From Vibrio sp. 10N.286.49.B3 (GTDB taxonomy: Bacteria > Pseudomonadota > Gammaproteobacteria > Enterobacterales > Vibrionaceae), in contig NZ_MCUV01000035.1 of NCBI RefSeq assembly GCF_002873395.1, forward strand, positions 227,121 to 291,120: a stretch of 64,000 nt of DNA. The letters are read 5' to 3'. Under the pieces are notes generated by a model. The model was given only the letters and a program-made list of their open reading frames with translations, was not told the DNA's origin and searched no databases. Of the stretch, positions 48,868 through 58,544 are shown in pieces (within the stretch, counting starts at the first letter, position 1; each line of letters begins with the position of its first letter). The position numbers were made by a program, and so were the translations under genes.

Positions 48868-51273
48868 ATGAAGTACGGCTATTTTGATAATGACAATCGT
48901 GAATATGTAATCACTCGTCCAGATGTACCAGCGCCTTGGACTAACTACCTTGGCACTGAAAAATTTTGTACCGTCATTTCTCATAATGCTGGTGGGTATT
49001 CATTTTATAACTCTCCTGAGTATAACCGTGTTACCAAATTCCGTCCCAACGCCTCTTTTGATCGCCCAGGTCACTATGTTTACTTACGTGATGATGAGAC
49101 GGGTGATTACTGGTCAATCTCATGGCAGCCTGTTGCTAAGAGTTTAGATGAAGCCAGTTATGAAGTGCGTCATGGTTTATCGTACTCAAAATTCAAATGT
49201 GACTACAACGGCATTGAAGCATCGAAAACGCTCTTTATTCCTAAAGGTGAAGATGCTGAAGTTTGGGATATTGTAATAAAAAACACCTCGGACAAACCAC
49301 GCACTATCAGTGCCTTCTCATTTGTTGAGTTTTCATTTAGTCACATTGAATCTGATAACCAAAATCATCAAATGTCTCTCTATTCAGCAGGCACAGCATA
49401 TCAAGACGGTGTTATTGAATATGACTTGTACTACAACACTAATGATTTTGAAGGATTTTATTACTTAGCCGCGACTTTTGACCCTGATAGCTATGATGGT
49501 CAGCGTGATAATTTCCTTGGCTTGTACCGTGATGAAGCCAACCCTATCGCTGTAGAGCAAGGGCGCTGTAGTAACAGTGCACAAACCTGTTATAACCACT
49601 GTGGCTCATTACATAAACAGTTTGTTATTCAACCTGGTGAAGAAGTTCGCTTCGCCTATATTCTCGGTCTAGGTAAAGATAATGGTGCTAAGTTACGTGA
49701 AAAGTATCAAGATCTTGCCAATGTGGACGCGGCTTTTGCTGGCATCAAATCTCACTGGGAGACTCGCTGTAACAAATTCCAAGTCAGCTCACCTAATGAA
49801 GGTTTGGATACCATGATCAACACATGGACGCTTTATCAAGCCGAAACCTGTGTTGTTTGGTCTCGTTTTGCATCATTTATCGAAGTCGGTGGACGTACCG
49901 GTCTTGGCTATCGAGATACCGCTCAAGATGCCATCTCGGTTCCGCACTCAAATCCAAGCATGACTCGCAAGCGCATTGTCGATCTACTGCGTGGTCAGGT
50001 ACAAGCGGGTTATGGTCTGCACTTGTTTGATCCTGACTGGTTTGATCCAGAAAAATCCGATATTGAACCATCAAAATCTCCAACTGTTGTACCAACACCA
50101 AGCGATGAAGATAAGATTCATGGTATCGATGACACTTGCTCTGATGATCATTTATGGATTGTACCAACTATCTGTAAATACGTAATGGAAACCGGTGAAG
50201 AGAGCTTCTTTGACGAGCCGATCCCTTATGCCGATGGTGGCGTTGCCAGCGTCTATGACCACATGAAAGCCGCGTTGGATTTTTCAGCTAAATACGTAGG
50301 GCAAACGGGAATTTGTAAAGGGCTGCGTGCTGACTGGAATGATTGTCTAAACCTTGGTGGTGGCGAGTCGGCTATGGTCTCTTTCTTGCATTTCTGGGCA
50401 CTGCAAGAGTTTATTGATCTAGCGAAGCACCTAGGTCGCCATGATGATGTCGATACTTACAGCACAATGGCGGAAGGTGTTCGTCAAGCGTGTGAAAAGC
50501 ACCTTTGGGACGATGAAGGCGGTTGGTATATCCGTGGTCTCACTAAAGATGGCGACAAAATTGGTACTGCGCAACAAACCGAAGGTCGCATCCATTTAGA
50601 ATCTAATACCCTTGCCGTTTTATCTGGCGCAGTTTCGCAAGAACGTGGTGAAATAGCGATGGATTCTGTCAACGAGCACCTCTATTGCGAATATGGTCTA
50701 CACCTTAATTCCCCTTCCTTTTCAACACCAAATGATGACATTGGCTTTGTAACTCGCGTTTATCAAGGCGTGAAAGAAAATGGAGCTATCTTCTCTCACC
50801 CTAACCCTTGGGCGTGGGTTGCTGAAGCTAAGTTAGGTCGCGGTGATAGAGCAATGAAGTTCTATGATGCACTCAACCCATACAATCAAAATGACATGAT
50901 TGAAACTCGCTATGCCGAACCTTACTCCTACGTACAATTTATCATGGGGCGCGATCACCAAGATCACGGACGTGCTAACCACCCTTGGTTAACAGGAACT
51001 TCTGGCTGGGCTTATTTTGCCGTTACCAACTTTATCCTTGGGGTGCGTTTAGGCTTTGATGGATTGATTGTTGACCCATGTATTCCAACCGAGTGGACAG
51101 GATTTTCTGTCCGTAGAGAGTGGCGTGATGCGGTATTTAATATCACCATAGAAAACCCAAATAATGTCAGTAAAGGGGTGGCATCCATCACCTTAAATGG
51201 CAATCCAATCGAAGGCGCGATTCCAGTTCAAGCAGCTGGAAGTAGTAATGATGTTGTTGTGGTACTCGGTTAA
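48868..51273 (+). CDS. chbP: N,N'-diacetylchitobiose phosphorylase (GH94)
   Basis: Cleaves (GlcNAc)2 with inorganic phosphate to GlcNAc-1-P and GlcNAc, saving one ATP per disaccharide. 801 aa from ATG 48868, chosen because it gives the MKYGYFDNDNREYV N-terminus and has AAGG eight bases upstream; ATG 48862 is closer than usual to that site. It resembles the structurally known Vibrio proteolyticus enzyme along its whole length. The catalytic acid is Asp492 in ADWNDCLNLGG, the same number as in that enzyme. The fold is an N-terminal beta-sandwich, a helical linker, an alpha/alpha barrel and a C-terminal sheet. Cytoplasmic. Confidence 0.97.
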   Translation: MKYGYFDNDNREYVITRPDVPAPWTNYLGTEKFCTVISHNAGGYSFYNSPEYNRVTKFRPNASFDRPGHYVYLRDDETGDYWSISWQPVAKSLDEASYEVRHGLSYSKFKCDYNGIEASKTLFIPKGEDAEVWDIVIKNTSDKPRTISAFSFVEFSFSHIESDNQNHQMSLYSAGTAYQDGVIEYDLYYNTNDFEGFYYLAATFDPDSYDGQRDNFLGLYRDEANPIAVEQGRCSNSAQTCYNHCGSLHKQFVIQPGEEVRFAYILGLGKDNGAKLREKYQDLANVDAAFAGIKSHWETRCNKFQVSSPNEGLDTMINTWTLYQAETCVVWSRFASFIEVGGRTGLGYRDTAQDAISVPHSNPSMTRKRIVDLLRGQVQAGYGLHLFDPDWFDPEKSDIEPSKSPTVVPTPSDEDKIHGIDDTCSDDHLWIVPTICKYVMETGEESFFDEPIPYADGGVASVYDHMKAALDFSAKYVGQTGICKGLRADWNDCLNLGGGESAMVSFLHFWALQEFIDLAKHLGRHDDVDTYSTMAEGVRQACEKHLWDDEGGWYIRGLTKDGDKIGTAQQTEGRIHLESNTLAVLSGAVSQERGEIAMDSVNEHLYCEYGLHLNSPSFSTPNDDIGFVTRVYQGVKENGAIFSHPNPWAWVAEAKLGRGDRAMKFYDALNPYNQNDMIETRYAEPYSYVQFIMGRDHQDHGRANHPWLTGTSGWAYFAVTNFILGVRLGFDGLIVDPCIPTEWTGFSVRREWRDAVFNITIENPNNVSKGVASITLNGNPIEGAIPVQAAGSSNDVVVVLG

Positions 51274-51287
51274 GTATCTTTCATTTT

Positions 51288-51310
51288 AGGGGAAGAACTC
51301 CGCTTCCCCT
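51288..51310 (+). other. Gene-boundary hairpin between GH94 and mutase
   Basis: AGGGGAAG pairs with CTTCCCCT around a seven-base loop, 15 bases past the GH94 stop, with TACCG rather than Us afterwards. Confidence 0.7.
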
Positions 51311-51332
51311 TACCGTATAAAAGGATTTTATT

Positions 51333-52745
51333 ATGATCAAATTTGGAACCGGTGGTTGGCGCGCTTTTATTGGTGAAGAGTTCACTAAAGATAATGTACG
51401 CCTCGTAGCACAAGCTATTGCTAATATCATGCACAACGAAAACGTGACTGAAAAAGGCTTTATTATCGGTTATGACCGCCGCTTTTTATCCGATAAAGCG
51501 GGGGCATGGTTTGCCGAAGTTCTCGCCGCTAATGAGATCAAAGTGAGCTTTATTAATCGCTTTGTACCTACGCCTATTGTCATGTTTCAGGCTAAAAAAG
51601 ATCAATGTGCCTACTCTGCTTGCATCACGGCATCACATAACCCTGCCGATTATAATGGCATTAAAATCTTTATTGAGGGTGGTCGTGACGCTGACGAGAT
51701 TATTACTGAAAAGATTGAGTACCAAGTCGCTAACTTACAACAATCTGATGTTAAATCGGTCGATTTTGAACAAGCACTAAATGATAAAACTATAACAATC
51801 ATTAATCCAATGAACGATTTCGTCGATTCAATCATTAATTTTATTGATATTGAGGCGATCAAAAAAGCCAACTTGCGTGTACTTATCGACCCTATGTTTG
51901 GCGTGGCAAAAAATGCCCTACAAACGGTATTAATTAACGGTCGTTGCGATGTTGATGTTATTAATGATGGCAAAAACCCTGATTTTGGTGGACTGATGCC
52001 ATCACCAAGTGCTGCAACGCTTTATCGTCTAAAACACATGGTTGCAGCAGAAGGCTATGACATTGGTATTGGTACTGATGGCGATGCGGATCGATTGGGT
52101 ATTATTGATGAAAAGGGGCATTTTATTCACCCTAACGAAGTGCTGATGCTGCTTTATTACTACATGCTTGAGTACAAAGGTTGGAAAGGTTCAGTGGTGC
52201 GTAATATTGCGACGACACACCTGCTCGACAAAATAGCTGCAGATCATGGTGAGAAAAGCTTTGAGGTGCCAGTTGGCTTTAAACACATTAGCTCACAAAT
52301 GGAAGCCGATGACTCACTGATTGGTGGTGAAAGTTCCGGTGGTTTAACTATCCGAGGTCATATTAAAGGTAAAGATGGCGTATTTGCCTCTAGCTTATTG
52401 GTTGAAATGATCAGTGTCACTGGTAAAAAACTCTCTGACTTGTTAAACGAAATATACAGTAAATATGGCTATGCCTATACCGCTGAAGGTGATTGCACAT
52501 TTAAACCAAACCAAAAAGAAGTGTTGTATAAGAAAATTTATACCGATAAGCAACTTCCTGAATTTATCCATGAAATTGAAAAAGTGAGCTATGAGGATGG
52601 TGCAAAAGTTTACTTTAAGAATGGGGGGTGGGTTATTGCTCGCTTCTCAGGAACGGAGCCTTTGCTACGAATTTTTGCTGAAATGGAAGATAAAGAAACC
52701 GCTGAGCAGGTAATGCTTCAAGTGAAGGAATTTTTGTCATTGTAA
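51333..52745 (+). CDS. Phosphohexomutase of the chitin disaccharide pathway (GlcNAc-1-P to GlcNAc-6-P)
   Basis: A 470-aa alpha-D-phosphohexomutase. The phosphoserine loop is TASHNPADYNG with Ser101, the metal loop is GTDGDADRLGI near 248, the sugar loop GGESSGGLT near 330, and the phosphate site [12 protein letters not shown] near the C-terminus. It matches VC0611 by position. Because it is the last gene of the operon behind chitobiose phosphorylase, its likely job is to turn GlcNAc-1-P into GlcNAc-6-P for deacetylation by NagA. Alternative substrates (glucose-1-P, mannose-1-P) cannot be excluded from sequence. It is not GlmM, which is at 17258. Confidence 0.88.
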   Translation: MIKFGTGGWRAFIGEEFTKDNVRLVAQAIANIMHNENVTEKGFIIGYDRRFLSDKAGAWFAEVLAANEIKVSFINRFVPTPIVMFQAKKDQCAYSACITASHNPADYNGIKIFIEGGRDADEIITEKIEYQVANLQQSDVKSVDFEQALNDKTITIINPMNDFVDSIINFIDIEAIKKANLRVLIDPMFGVAKNALQTVLINGRCDVDVINDGKNPDFGGLMPSPSAATLYRLKHMVAAEGYDIGIGTDGDADRLGIIDEKGHFIHPNEVLMLLYYYMLEYKGWKGSVVRNIATTHLLDKIAADHGEKSFEVPVGFKHISSQMEADDSLIGGESSGGLTIRGHIKGKDGVFASSLLVEMISVTGKKLSDLLNEIYSKYGYAYTAEGDCTFKPNQKEVLYKKIYTDKQLPEFIHEIEKVSYEDGAKVYFKNGGWVIARFSGTEPLLRIFAEMEDKETAEQVMLQVKEFLSL

Positions 52746-52812
52746 AAGTTATAGATTGCCTGCTTTATTCAGCACCAGCCTTGTCGCTGAAACCCTTTAA
52801 GTGAGGCACTTT

Positions 52813-52841
52813 GCCCAGCATGAGTCTGCTGGGCTTTTTTT
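52813..52841 (+). terminator. Terminator of the chb operon
   Basis: GCCCAGCA pairs with TGCTGGGC around six bases, followed by T7. It is the first hairpin with a U-tract after the chb promoter. Confidence 0.94.
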
Positions 52842-52858
52842 AACAAACGAATAGCACT

Positions 52859-53911
52859 TTATTGGTGACGATTGTTATTGGTATAAAAAGCTAATATCCC
52901 GTCCGTTTCAATTTTCACCGTTACTGATTGCCCGACATTCAACATTTCTGCAGAGGTTGCGATAAATTTATTCCCTTCACTCTCGATAATATAACGACAA
53001 TGCTCACCCATAAACTGTCGCTCTAATACCGTTATACGGCTTGCCTTGGCGATGGATAATTGGATGTGCTGAGGTCGAAGTAATAACTCACACTCCTGCC
53101 CCTGCGCTATATCATTTTGAGACTGCGCTTCGATAATACCAAACTGAGTATCAAACTCTGTTGCAGCTCTTTTCACTGCGGGTAAATAGCTGCCACCACC
53201 TAAAAAGTCGGCAACAAATTGACTTGAAGGCGCATAATACAGCTCTGCAGCACTCCCATATTGCTCAATAACGCCATGGTTCATCACTGCCATTTTATCA
53301 GCAAACGCAAAAGCTTCTTCACGGCTATGGGTGACAAAAATCGCTGTCACACCCTGCTTTTTAAAAATCTTCCTAATCTCGCTAATTAACTCATGGCGCA
53401 CTTGAGTATCTATATTTGAAAATGGTTCATCGAGCAACAATAGATCGGGCTTACAGGCTAAAGAGCGTGCAATGGCGACTCGTTGCTGCTGACCACCCGA
53501 TAGTTGGTGAGGATAACGCAGACCAAATCCCGTTAAATGTACCAGCTCCAGCATTTCTAAAACGCGGCTGGTTTGCTCTTTTGGGCTTAATAAACGCAAT
53601 CCAAACGCGACATTTTCTTCGACCGTTAGATGGGGAAATAAAGCGTAATCTTGGAAAATCATCCCGATATTACGCTCCTCTGGTGCTAGCCAAGTTTCCG
53701 CATCATCCATAGTGACACCGTTCAGTTTCATTACGCCATGACTCAGTGGTAACAACCCTGCTATTGATTTAAGTAACGTCGTTTTTCCACAACCACTTGC
53801 GCCCAGTAAGCAGACAATTTCATCATGCTTTACCTGCAGTGATAGTGATTCTAATATGATCTGTTGATCGTATTCACAGGTCAGGTTTTCAATTGATAAT
53901 GCGCAGTTCAT
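52859..53911 (-). CDS. fbpC: Fe(III) ABC transporter ATPase FbpC
   Basis: Energises Fe(III) uptake; 350 aa. Walker A is GASGCGKTT near 37, the signature LSGGQQQRVAIARSLA near 137 and Walker B LLLLDEPF near 159. A C-terminal OB-like regulatory domain occupies the last 110 residues (TOBE-type). The ATG at 53911 overlaps the fbpB stop by one base (TGATG). Third gene of a Fur-regulated operon. Convergent with the chb operon. Confidence 0.92.
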   Translation of the reverse strand: MNCALSIENLTCEYDQQIILESLSLQVKHDEIVCLLGASGCGKTTLLKSIAGLLPLSHGVMKLNGVTMDDAETWLAPEERNIGMIFQDYALFPHLTVEENVAFGLRLLSPKEQTSRVLEMLELVHLTGFGLRYPHQLSGGQQQRVAIARSLACKPDLLLLDEPFSNIDTQVRHELISEIRKIFKKQGVTAIFVTHSREEAFAFADKMAVMNHGVIEQYGSAAELYYAPSSQFVADFLGGGSYLPAVKRAATEFDTQFGIIEAQSQNDIAQGQECELLLRPQHIQLSIAKASRITVLERQFMGEHCRYIIESEGNKFIATSAEMLNVGQSVTVKIETDGILAFYTNNNRHQ

Positions 53912-55560
53912 CAATGGCTTTTCTCCAAGGAGCGGTTAACGATAACAAGAGGGATCAGCCCGACAAGTACAAGCAATACCGCCGGCATCGCAGCCAATTC
54001 TAGATGTTCATCTGATGCATAGTTAAATACATAAGTCGCAAGGGTTTCAAAATTAAATGGGCGTAATAATAGTGCCGCATTTAACTCTTTCATTGATTCT
54101 ATAAAAACCAATAGCATCGCAATCAATACACCACGCTTTATCAATGGAAAGTGAACGCGGCATAACATCTGGGTGGTATTGCAACCCATAGTACGTGCAG
54201 CCATATCTAAAGAGGGGGAAATTTTATTTAAACTGCTTTCAATACTGCCAATGGCAACCGCTGAAAAACGTACAACTAAAGCAAAAGTAATGGCAAACAT
54301 AGAACCAGAGAAAATTAGCCCAGGTCGACCCCAGTCCATCGCTTTGGCAATATCATTGACCGTATGATCCATCGTCAATACCGTTACCATCACCCCGATG
54401 GCTAATACTGTGCCAGGGACGGCATACCCCATCGATGAGCCACGCATAAATAAATGACTCAAACGACTTGGGCTTAATCGATGATAAAAATTGACGACAA
54501 CAGCAAGGATAACCCCTATCACTGCTGCTGTTGTTGATACCTGTAAACTATTTAAAGCAAACTGCTTAAACTCGCTCGTCCAGCTTTGCTCAAAATATTG
54601 GAAAGCGTATAAACAGAGTTGCAAAAGTGGCAATAGAAATGCGATACCGACCAACCCCCAGCACCAAATCAGTGCAAACCATTTTTTCCAGCCTGTTAAG
54701 GTATAACGAAAATCTTCATGACTGCTAAATTGGCTTTGAAATAGTTTCTGTTTGCGTCGGCTATAGCGCTCTGCACTTAATAGCAATAAGACAATTATAA
54801 GCATAATAGCGGATATCTTCGCCGCAGCTGTTAAATTTGAATAACCCAACCACGTATCATAAACAGCAGTAGTTAACGTACTAACAGCAAAGTAGTTCAT
54901 CGTGCCAAAATCACCTATCGTTTCCATTGCAACCAGGGAAAGACCCACAGCCATAGAAGGACGGACAAGCGGTAATGATATGCGACGAAAGCTTTTCCAC
55001 GGTGAGCATTTTAATAAACGAGCAGATTGCAGTAACGATACACTCTGCTCCATAAAAGCCGCTCTGCATAAAAGATAAATATATGGGTAGAGTACTAGCG
55101 CTAGGACAATAGCTGCACCGGTTAATGTACGAATATCAGGAAACCAGTAGTCGCCGGCTTGCCATCCCGTCAGGTCGCGTAAAAGTACTTGGATGGGACC
55201 TGCAAAATCAAACCAATCAGTAAAGATATAACCCACTATATAGCCCGGCATGGCAAGCGGTAACACTAGTGCCCACTGCAACCACTTCTCACTCGGTAAG
55301 CGACACATTGCCATCAACCAAGCGCTCGGTATTCCAAATACAAGCGCAAGTAGCATGACAGCAAGGACCAAAACTACCGTATTGTAGGTATAGGTAAACA
55401 TCACAGTCGACATTAGGTGACTGAATATATCGTCAGTCTCACCTATTGCAGTATAAAAAATCGCTAGAATAGGAAAAATCAGCAGTGAAGTTAGAACTCC
55501 GCTACTGATTTTCCATAATGCATTTTTTTCTTTCCCTTTAAAGTTAGGGATATGGTTCAT
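53911..55560 (-). CDS. fbpB: Fe(III) ABC transporter permease FbpB
   Basis: A fused two-part permease of 549 aa with about 12 helices. Each half carries a binding-protein-dependent EAA-type loop (ARLLKCSPWKSFRRISLPLV near 195 and AARTMGCNTTQMLCRVHFPLI near 470), so both membrane domains needed for the importer are in one chain, as usual in FbpB/AfuB. It starts 13 bases after fbpA and overlaps fbpC by one base, giving tight translational coupling. Confidence 0.92.
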   Translation of the reverse strand: MNHIPNFKGKEKNALWKISSGVLTSLLIFPILAIFYTAIGETDDIFSHLMSTVMFTYTYNTVVLVLAVMLLALVFGIPSAWLMAMCRLPSEKWLQWALVLPLAMPGYIVGYIFTDWFDFAGPIQVLLRDLTGWQAGDYWFPDIRTLTGAAIVLALVLYPYIYLLCRAAFMEQSVSLLQSARLLKCSPWKSFRRISLPLVRPSMAVGLSLVAMETIGDFGTMNYFAVSTLTTAVYDTWLGYSNLTAAAKISAIMLIIVLLLLSAERYSRRKQKLFQSQFSSHEDFRYTLTGWKKWFALIWCWGLVGIAFLLPLLQLCLYAFQYFEQSWTSEFKQFALNSLQVSTTAAVIGVILAVVVNFYHRLSPSRLSHLFMRGSSMGYAVPGTVLAIGVMVTVLTMDHTVNDIAKAMDWGRPGLIFSGSMFAITFALVVRFSAVAIGSIESSLNKISPSLDMAARTMGCNTTQMLCRVHFPLIKRGVLIAMLLVFIESMKELNAALLLRPFNFETLATYVFNYASDEHLELAAMPAVLLVLVGLIPLVIVNRSLEKSH

Positions 55561-55573
55561 CTTTTCAGCTCAA

Positions 55574-56587
55574 TTAAAGGTCAAACTTCACTTCATCTAG
55601 CAGACGAATAGCCGTGCTATGGTATGAAGCGATGTCATCTAAAGATACCGTATCCGCTTTGAAATCACCCCATGAAGCAACTAAATCTGAACGCTTAACG
55701 CCTTCTTTTACAGGGTATTCAAAGTTATCTTCTGCATACATTTGTTGAGCTTTTGTATCGGTTAAAAACTCCATCAACTGAATAGCATTAGCTTTATTTG
55801 GTGAGTATTTTGCCAGTGCCATACCACTAATATTGACGTGTGTACCCTCTGCATTTTGGCTTGGAAAGTTAATATAAACGGCATCCGCCCACACTTTTTG
55901 TTCCTTGTCATTAAGCATCTTACCTAGGTAGTAACTGTTTCCTAATGCGTAATCACATAGCCCCTCTTTAATCGCTTTAACTTGAGCGCGATCGTTACCT
56001 TGTGGTTTGCGAGCTAAGTTTGCTTTGACCCCTTCAAGCCACGCTTTGGCTTCCGCCTCCCCTTTATGGGCAATCATGGCTGAAACTAATGACACGTTAT
56101 AAGGGTGTTTTCCACTGCGAGTACACACCTTACCTTTTAACTCTGGGTTAGCGAGATCAGCATAGGTAAAGTCATCACTTAATTTACCAACACGATCGCG
56201 AGAAGTATAAATACTGCGCGTTCTTAATGTTAAAGCAAACCACTCATTATCATCGCCTTGATACTGTGCAGGAACATTTTTTTCAATCAATTCACTACTT
56301 ACTGGCTGAACTAAATCTTTGCTTGTTAATTCAGCTAAACGACTAATATCTGTCGTTAAAACAACATCTGCAGGGCTGTACTCTCCCTCTTGAATAAGCT
56401 TTTCGGCAATGCCTTTTTTAGCAAACTTCACATTAACCTTAATACCAGTCTCTTCGGTAAAGGCTTTAAACATAGAAGCAACAAGGAAGGGTTGACGATA
56501 GGAGTAGACATTGACCTCTTCAGCAGCGAATACGGCTGAAGGTAATACGCTTGCTGCCAGTAAATAAAGGGGGAGTAGTTTGTTCAT
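55574..56587 (-). CDS. fbpA: Fe(III)-binding periplasmic protein FbpA
   Basis: A transferrin-like ferric-binding protein, 337 aa. The signal peptide is about 1-21 (PSAVFA before AEEVNVYSYRQ). The mature N-terminus EVNVYSYRQPFL and the two-tyrosine segment NSYYLGKM near 214 match the ferric-ligand family (FbpA/FutA). Starts at ATG 56587 with AAGGAAGG upstream, and is preceded by a Fur box and a consensus promoter. First gene of fbpABC; corresponds to VC0608-VC0610 by order. Confidence 0.93.
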   Translation of the reverse strand: MNKLLPLYLLAASVLPSAVFAAEEVNVYSYRQPFLVASMFKAFTEETGIKVNVKFAKKGIAEKLIQEGEYSPADVVLTTDISRLAELTSKDLVQPVSSELIEKNVPAQYQGDDNEWFALTLRTRSIYTSRDRVGKLSDDFTYADLANPELKGKVCTRSGKHPYNVSLVSAMIAHKGEAEAKAWLEGVKANLARKPQGNDRAQVKAIKEGLCDYALGNSYYLGKMLNDKEQKVWADAVYINFPSQNAEGTHVNISGMALAKYSPNKANAIQLMEFLTDTKAQQMYAEDNFEYPVKEGVKRSDLVASWGDFKADTVSLDDIASYHSTAIRLLDEVKFDL

Positions 56588-56616
56588 TAAGAGCCTTCCT
56601 TGAATATGCGAATTGT

Positions 56617-56635
56617 AATGATAATGTTTATCATT
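56617..56635 (-). promoter_or_regulatory. Fur box upstream of fbpABC
   Basis: AATGATAATGTTTATCATT is a 19-base inverted repeat that matches the Fur 7-1-7 motif (TGATAAT-N-ATTATCA) with one mismatch. It lies downstream of the -10 and around the likely transcription start, so Fe-Fur would block transcription. Confidence 0.88.
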
Positions 56636-56641
56636 TGTATC

Positions 56642-56669
56642 ATTATATTCAGCCCATTACTATTTACAA
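56642..56669 (-). promoter_or_regulatory. sigma-70 promoter of fbpABC
   Basis: TTGTAA (56664-56669) and TATAAT (56642-56647) are separated by 16 bases on the minus strand. The Fur box begins seven bases after the -10. Confidence 0.75.
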
Positions 56670-56680
56670 GCTTATAAATA

Positions 56681-56713
56681 AAAAAAGCTGCTACTTTAAA
56701 AGTAGCAGCTTAA
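56681..56713 (-). terminator. Terminator of amtB
   Basis: AAGCTGCTACTTT pairs with AAAGTAGCAGCTT with almost no loop mismatch, followed on the minus strand by a T-run. It is 34 bases past the amtB stop and just upstream of the fbp promoter. Confidence 0.93.
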
Positions 56714-56746
56714 TCTTTATAAGATAAGTAACTTAAGGTTTAATCA

Positions 56747-57976
56747 TTACTTTGTAGTAACGAACTCTGGGTAAGCACCAACACCACAGTCGTGCATATC
56801 CATACCTTCAAGCTCTTCTTCTTCTGTTACTCGAATGCCAATCGTTGCTTTCAGTACAGCCCAAACCGCAAGACTTGCACCAAATACCCAAGCAAAGATA
56901 ACAACTGCACCAAGTAGTTGCGCGCCAAATGTTGCTCCATCGTTGCTTAGTGGAACCATCATTAGACCGAAGAAGCCACATACACCGTGTACAGAGATTG
57001 CACCAACTGGATCATCAATCTTAACTTTATCGAAAGCAATGATACTAAAGACAACCAATGCACCAGCACCAATACCAACCGCAACAGCCATTAGTGGCGA
57101 TGGAGAACTTGGGTCTGCAGTAATAGCAACAAGACCAGCAAGTGCACCATTAAGAATCATTGTTAAGTCCGCTTTGCCCCACGTTGTCTTACACACTAAT
57201 AAAGCAGCGATGGCACCAGCAGCAGCAGCAGCGTTCGTGTTTAAGAATACTTGACCTACCGCTGTTGCGTTTTCAGCGTCAGATAGCATGAGTTGTGAGC
57301 CACCGTTAAAACCAAACCAACCAAGCCATAGGATGAATGTACCTAAAGTAGCAAGTGGCATGTTTGAACCTGGAATTGGGTAAATTTGACCTTGCTTACC
57401 GTATTTGCCTTTACGTGCGCCAAGCAGTAACACACCAGATAGCGCAGCAGCAGCACCAGCCATGTGAACAATACCAGAGCCAGCAAAATCACTAAAGCCT
57501 GCTTCTGCTAGGAAACCACCACCCCATGTCCAGTAACCTTCTACTGGGTAAATGAATGCCGTTAAAACAACCGCAAAAATAAGGAAAGACCATAACTTCA
57601 TTCGCTCAGCGACTGCACCTGATACTACAGACATTGCCGTTGCTACGAATACTACTTGGAAGAAGAAATCTGCTTCTAATGAGTGAGTTGCGCCATCATC
57701 TTGAGTTCCGATTAATGAACCAAATGAAGGTAACCAACCACCAGCGCTATTATCTATGTACATAATGTTGTAGCCGACAACTAAGAAAGTCGTACAAGCA
57801 ATAGCATACAAACAAAAGTTCTTAGTTAAAATTTCTGTGGTATTTTTCGAGCGAACTAGACCAGCTTCTAACATAGCAAAGCCAGCTGCCATCCACATGA
57901 CTAACGCACCTGAAATAAGAAGGAAAAAGGTGTCTAGCGCGTAGCGAAGTTCAATGACTGTTGTTGATAATTCCAT
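56747..57976 (-). CDS. amtB: Ammonium transporter AmtB
   Basis: A trimeric ammonium channel, 409 aa, 11 helices. ATG 57976 gives MELSTTVIELRYALDTFFLL; GGAG lies eight bases upstream. The frame extends to 58024 through the glnK end. Family signature DFAGSGIVHMAGAAAALSG near 160 contains the pore Asp and His. No N-terminal signal peptide is evident, unlike E. coli AmtB, in which it is cleaved. It is cotranscribed with glnK (22 bases between genes) and is blocked by GlnK at high nitrogen. Confidence 0.94.
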   Translation of the reverse strand: MELSTTVIELRYALDTFFLLISGALVMWMAAGFAMLEAGLVRSKNTTEILTKNFCLYAIACTTFLVVGYNIMYIDNSAGGWLPSFGSLIGTQDDGATHSLEADFFFQVVFVATAMSVVSGAVAERMKLWSFLIFAVVLTAFIYPVEGYWTWGGGFLAEAGFSDFAGSGIVHMAGAAAALSGVLLLGARKGKYGKQGQIYPIPGSNMPLATLGTFILWLGWFGFNGGSQLMLSDAENATAVGQVFLNTNAAAAAGAIAALLVCKTTWGKADLTMILNGALAGLVAITADPSSPSPLMAVAVGIGAGALVVFSIIAFDKVKIDDPVGAISVHGVCGFFGLMMVPLSNDGATFGAQLLGAVVIFAWVFGASLAVWAVLKATIGIRVTEEEELEGMDMHDCGVGAYPEFVTTK

Positions 57977-57998
57977 AATATAATCTCCAATCCCTATC

Positions 57999-58361
<363 letters not shown>

Positions 58362-58382
58362 TTAACTCACTGTCTATAACTA

Positions 58383-58399
58383 ATCAAGTTACGTGCCAA
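58383..58399 (-). promoter_or_regulatory. sigma-54 promoter of glnK-amtB
   Basis: TTGGCACGTAACTTGAT on the minus strand has the -24 element TTGGCAC and a -12 element TTGAT in the correct GG-N10-GA register; the consensus has GC at the -12. Predicted start at about 58372 gives a leader of 35 bases before the glnK ATG. Confidence 0.85.
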
Positions 58400-58450
58400 T
58401 AATTAAACTATTGAATTTAAAGGTCTTTATTTGATTTGGGTAATTTAGAT

Positions 58451-58476
58451 AAAAAAAACGCACCGTTATGGTGCGC
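58451..58476 (-). terminator. yacL terminator that also matches an NtrC box
   Basis: CGCACC pairs with GGTGCG around five bases and is followed on the minus strand by T8, 69 bases past the yacL stop. The same bases GCACC-N5-GGTGC fit the NtrC consensus TGCAC-Y-WWWW-TGGTGCA except at the two ends and one W position. The centre is near -95 relative to the sigma-54 start, a normal NtrC distance. Confidence 0.85.
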
Positions 58477-58544
58477 AAGGTTCACTATATTAATGCAATT
58501 AATTGTATGCTCACCAATAAAGTGCAGAGCGTTACTAGGAATGA

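Noticed and set aside
51333..52745. A second GlmM or housekeeping phosphoglucomutase.
   Set aside because: GlmM is at 17258; this protein is of a different phosphohexomutase type and is embedded in the chb operon, so the GlcNAc-1-P route is a better fit.
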